DNA from: PALSA-693 sp963729695
GTDB lineage: Bacteria; Actinomycetota; Acidimicrobiia; Acidimicrobiales; Palsa-688
Direction: 5' to 3'
Length of the DNA: 64,000 bases
Assembly (NCBI GenBank): GCA_963729695.1
Contig: CAVSOT010000003.1
Coordinates: 868,001-932,000, forward strand
Shown here piece by piece: positions 61,633-64,000 of this stretch (positions within the stretch are counted from its first letter, which is position 1; the number at the start of each line of letters is the position of its first letter). The notes under the pieces are model-generated. The model saw nothing but the letters and a program-made list of their open reading frames with translations, searched no databases and was not told the DNA's origin. The position numbers and the translations under genes were made by a program.

Positions 61633-62829
61633 ATGACGACTACGAGCCCTACTGAGCTGTATTACGACCCCTACGACGTGGACCTCTACGCCGACCCGTA
61701 TCCGATGTTTCGCCGGCTGCGCGAGGAGGTACCGCTCTACTACAACGAGCGGTACGACTTCTTCGCCCTGAGCCGGTTCGATGATGTGGTGCGGGGGTTT
61801 GCCGACCAGCACATATTCACCTCGTCGCGTGGTGCCGTCCTCGAGGTGATCAAGGACAACGTGCCGGTACCGCCCGGATTTTTTATCTTCTACGACCCGC
61901 CGCGGCACACCGTGTACCGCGGCCTGGTCTCCCGCGTTTTCACCCCGAAGAAGATGGGCGCCCTGGAGGCGCAGATTCGCCAGTTCTGCGCGGACGCGCT
62001 CGACTCGCTTGTCGGCAGGGAGCGGATCGATTTGATCGCCGATTACGGTGCGCAAGTTCCCATGCGGGCGATTGGCATGCTCCTCGGGATTCCTGAAGCC
62101 CACCAGGCCGATGTCCGAGACCGAGCCGAAGACCACATTCGCACCGAGCCCGGAAAGCCCAGGGACTTTGGCACGAGCATGCCCACCGGGGAGTCCTTCG
62201 CCGACTACGTCGACTGGCGAGTGGAGCATCCCTCCGACGACCTGATGACCGATCTCCTCCACGCCGAGTTGGAGGACGAGACGGGCACAGCCAGGAGGCT
62301 GACCAGAGAAGAGATCCTCAGCATCGTCGAACTCATCTCCTCGGCCGGCAACGAGACCACCAATCGCCTGATCGGCTGGGCCGGAAAGGTGCTCTCCGAC
62401 CATCCCGACCAGCGTCGAGAGCTCGCCGCCAACTTGTCGTTGGTTCCCAACGCCATCGAGGAAGTCCTTCGCTTCGAGCCGCCCGCTCTCCAAAACGCCA
62501 GATACATCGATCGGGATATCGAATACTACGGAGAGATGCTGCCGGCGGGCGGCGTCATTTTGTTGTTGATCGGTGCGGCCAACCGCGACGATCGCCGCTT
62601 CCCCGACGGTGACTCCTTTGACATCCATCGCAAGGTCGGCAATCACCTCACCTTTGCTTACGGCGCCCACTTCTGCCTCGGCGCGGCCCTGGCCCGGATC
62701 GAGGGTCGGGTGGCGCTCGAGGAGCTGCTCAAGCGCTTCCCGGACTGGGAGGTCGACCTCGAGCACTCGGAACTTTCGTCGAGCTCCTTGGTACGCGGCT
62801 GGGAAACCCTGCCTGCGGTCCTGGGCTAA
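61633..62829 (+). CDS. Cytochrome P450
   Basis: 398 residues; GAGGGGGGAC before the ATG. I-helix LISSAGNETTNRLIG, ExxR EEVLR, haem loop FAYGAHFCLGAALAR with Cys near 348. N-terminal YDPYDVDLYADPYPMFRRLREEVPLYYNERYDF is typical of steroid or terpenoid-oxidising actinobacterial P450s. Last gene of the rightward run. The I-helix is canonical, unlike the P450 at 50634. The substrate cannot be read from sequence. Confidence 0.95.
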   Translation: MTTTSPTELYYDPYDVDLYADPYPMFRRLREEVPLYYNERYDFFALSRFDDVVRGFADQHIFTSSRGAVLEVIKDNVPVPPGFFIFYDPPRHTVYRGLVSRVFTPKKMGALEAQIRQFCADALDSLVGRERIDLIADYGAQVPMRAIGMLLGIPEAHQADVRDRAEDHIRTEPGKPRDFGTSMPTGESFADYVDWRVEHPSDDLMTDLLHAELEDETGTARRLTREEILSIVELISSAGNETTNRLIGWAGKVLSDHPDQRRELAANLSLVPNAIEEVLRFEPPALQNARYIDRDIEYYGEMLPAGGVILLLIGAANRDDRRFPDGDSFDIHRKVGNHLTFAYGAHFCLGAALARIEGRVALEELLKRFPDWEVDLEHSELSSSSLVRGWETLPAVLG

Positions 62830-62877
62830 CCCGAATCGACCACACGCTGTCGGCGCCGATCGATGCCAGGCCGGCGA

Positions 62878-63270
62878 CTACGGATCCTGATCCAGGACAG
62901 CGATGACCTCGACCTCGAGGAGCAAGCGCGGATCGATCATGGGGCCGACCACTATTGCGGTTTCCGCGGGCCGGTTCGGCAGCAGATACCGGGACCGAAC
63001 CGAGGCGTAGTGGGCGTACACTTCGGGGCGGCTCACAAAGCACGTCAACTTAACAACGTCGCCGAACGAGGCCCCGCTGGCCGTAAGCACCGCTTCGATG
63101 TTGCGAAACACTTCCTCTGCTTGTGCACGCGGATCGTCTTCACCAACCACCTGGCGGTCGAGCGTCAGGGCCACCTGCCCAGCCAGATACAGGGTGTTGC
63201 CCGCTCGCACCGCATGGGAGAGGTTGGGGCCCGTCGGCAAACCGTCGAGGACGAATGATTCCCGCCTCAT
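62878..63270 (-). CDS. RidA family enamine/imine deaminase
   Basis: 130 residues. RidA motifs: LSHAVRAGNTLYLAGQVALT, AQAEEVFRNIEAVLTASGASFGDVVKLTCFV and NRPAETAIVVG with the substrate-carboxylate Arg. The usual end is LEVEVIAVLD. RidA proteins hydrolyse reactive 2-aminoacrylate and related imines or act in amino-compound catabolism. Its ATG overlaps the stop of the upstream aminotransferase by 4 bases, so the two are translated together: an imine released by the PLP enzyme is the logical substrate. Confidence 0.92.
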   Translation of the reverse strand: MRRESFVLDGLPTGPNLSHAVRAGNTLYLAGQVALTLDRQVVGEDDPRAQAEEVFRNIEAVLTASGASFGDVVKLTCFVSRPEVYAHYASVRSRYLLPNRPAETAIVVGPMIDPRLLLEVEVIAVLDQDP

Positions 63271-64000
63271 AGCACTCCAGCCAGGTCGGCGAACGCGGCA
63301 TCCATGCGGTCGATGATCTCCTGCACATCCTCATCTGTGGTGACGCTGGAAATATTGAGCAGGCTTCGGGGCACGGCGAAAAGGCCGTTGGCCATGCAGG
63401 CCAGGTGAAACCGCGTCGGTAGCTGACCGTCTGTCCGGACCTGGTTGGCTGCCGGTAGTTCGTCACTGAGCCAGAAGTTCATCAACCCGCCGACCCGTCG
63501 ACTGCAATACGGGACGTTATGAGCTGCCGCCGACCTACTCATCGCCATATCAATGGTTTCGACCTGGTTCGCCATCTTGTCGATTTTGGCGGCCGTCAAC
63601 TCCCGCACCGCGACTGCACCGGCGGCGGTGGACAACGGATTGCCCGAGAACGTTCCAGAGATGTGCACGTTGCCGCCGACCGGGTTGAAGAGCTCCATGA
63701 GGTCGCGGCGCCCTCCGACCCCACCGACCGGGAAGCCTCCACCGATCATTTTCCCCAGCACCGTGACATCCGGCGTGAAATCAAGGAGCGCTTGCGCGCC
63801 GCCAGGGTGGAGCCGGAAGACACTGCATTCGTCAAGGACCAGCAGGGCACCCGCGGCCGTCGCGGCAGCCTGGACCCGTTGAAAAAACTCCTTCGGAGCC
63901 CCCACCATACCGCCCGCGGCCAGCCAGGGTTCCAGCAACACCGCGGTGATCTCGTGTCCGTGCTCGGCCAGCACATCCTCGAAGCTCGAGGCGTCGTCCC
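63267..64000 (-). CDS. Class III aminotransferase, glutamate-1-semialdehyde aminomutase-like (partial)
   Basis: The N-terminal part lies beyond the window edge. Visible: ITAVLLEPWLAAGGMVGA, LLVLDECSVFRLHPGGAQ (cofactor Asp), VTVLGKMIGGGFPVGGVGG with the PLP lysine, and HISGTFSGNPLSTAAGAVAV. The CSVFR wording differs from HemL (EVMTGFR), so a catabolic aminotransferase is more likely than tetrapyrrole synthesis. The stop overlaps RidA's start. Confidence 0.9.
   Translation of the reverse strand, partial: DDASSFEDVLAEHGHEITAVLLEPWLAAGGMVGAPKEFFQRVQAAATAAGALLVLDECSVFRLHPGGAQALLDFTPDVTVLGKMIGGGFPVGGVGGRRDLMELFNPVGGNVHISGTFSGNPLSTAAGAVAVRELTAAKIDKMANQVETIDMAMSRSAAAHNVPYCSRRVGGLMNFWLSDELPAANQVRTDGQLPTRFHLACMANGLFAVPRSLLNISSVTTDEDVQEIIDRMDAAFADLAGVL

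Noticed and set aside
61474..62766. 430-codon open frame on the minus strand
   Set aside because: Antisense to the P450 at 61633-62829.
42799..64000. Steroid (cholesterol) degradation cluster
   Set aside because: P450, FadE-like and SDR genes fit in part, but no kstD, ksh, hsaC, ltp2 or mce genes are present, and M24/RidA/aminotransferase genes are foreign to it.

Overview
High-GC DNA, most likely from an actinobacterium of the kind rich in lipid, steroid or xenobiotic catabolism (acidimicrobial or mycobacterial-like). The lineage is inferred from gene content: five intact cytochrome P450s, F420-type LLM and PPOX oxidoreductases, paired acyl-CoA dehydrogenases, DUF5995, DUF998, MoxR-DUF58-DUF4129, and frequent GTG/TTG starts with 4-base stop/start overlaps. 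No rRNA, tRNA, CRISPR array or intact insertion sequence was recognised.

Region 1 (about 0-14.5 kb) mixes working genes with an unusual density of gene remnants. Intact: a ParB-fold protein, an amidohydrolase, a P450, an LLM oxidoreductase, a methyltransferase, and a MarR regulator coupled to a heterodimeric ABC exporter. Broken: two pieces of a branched-chain-type substrate-binding protein whose intact relative lies at 35.4 kb, a family A (phage-like) DNA polymerase, a methyltransferase head joined to a P450 tail, and a glutaminyl-tRNA synthetase that has lost its Rossmann core.

Region 2 (14.5-24 kb) holds a secreted protein, a lower-GC gene for an HExxH metallopeptidase-like protein with an N-terminal LQRxAGN tag (a possible effector), the MoxR-DUF58-DUF4129 operon, and a large flavin/Fe-S oxidoreductase of the trimethylamine dehydrogenase type.

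Region 3 (24-42.7 kb) is a run of single genes: a 3-hydroxyisobutyrate dehydrogenase-like enzyme, a frameshifted amidohydrolase, a TetR/MFS pair with a legible promoter and two operators, a STAS protein, a zinc-ribbon microprotein, an SDR, a decayed aldehyde dehydrogenase, PPOX, an orphan solute-binding lipoprotein, an esterase, a truncated haemoglobin, a universal stress protein, an HsaA-like flavin monooxygenase, a proline-rich ADP-ribosyltransferase toxin-like protein, and DUF5995.

Region 4 (42.8-64 kb) is a catabolic cluster on two arms. The leftward arm has a P450, TauD-type dioxygenase, SDR, amidohydrolase (frameshifted) and P450. The rightward arm has FxsA (frameshifted), a DUF427-TesB fusion and a P450; then, after a leftward acyl-CoA dehydrogenase, an operon-like run of amidohydrolase, acyl-CoA ligase, acyl-CoA dehydrogenase, a degenerate M24-like protein, an M24 metallopeptidase, SMP-30, SDR, DUF6282 and P450. 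RidA and a class III aminotransferase end the window on the minus strand. Inferred together: oxidative attack, CoA activation, desaturation, and C-N or C-C hydrolysis of an unknown, perhaps nitrogen-containing, substrate.

Four reading frames (glnS remnant, two amidohydrolases, fxsA) are each restored by removing one base from a run of four G or C. This points to homopolymer over-calls in the assembly or a common slippage mechanism, so those disruptions should be read cautiously.
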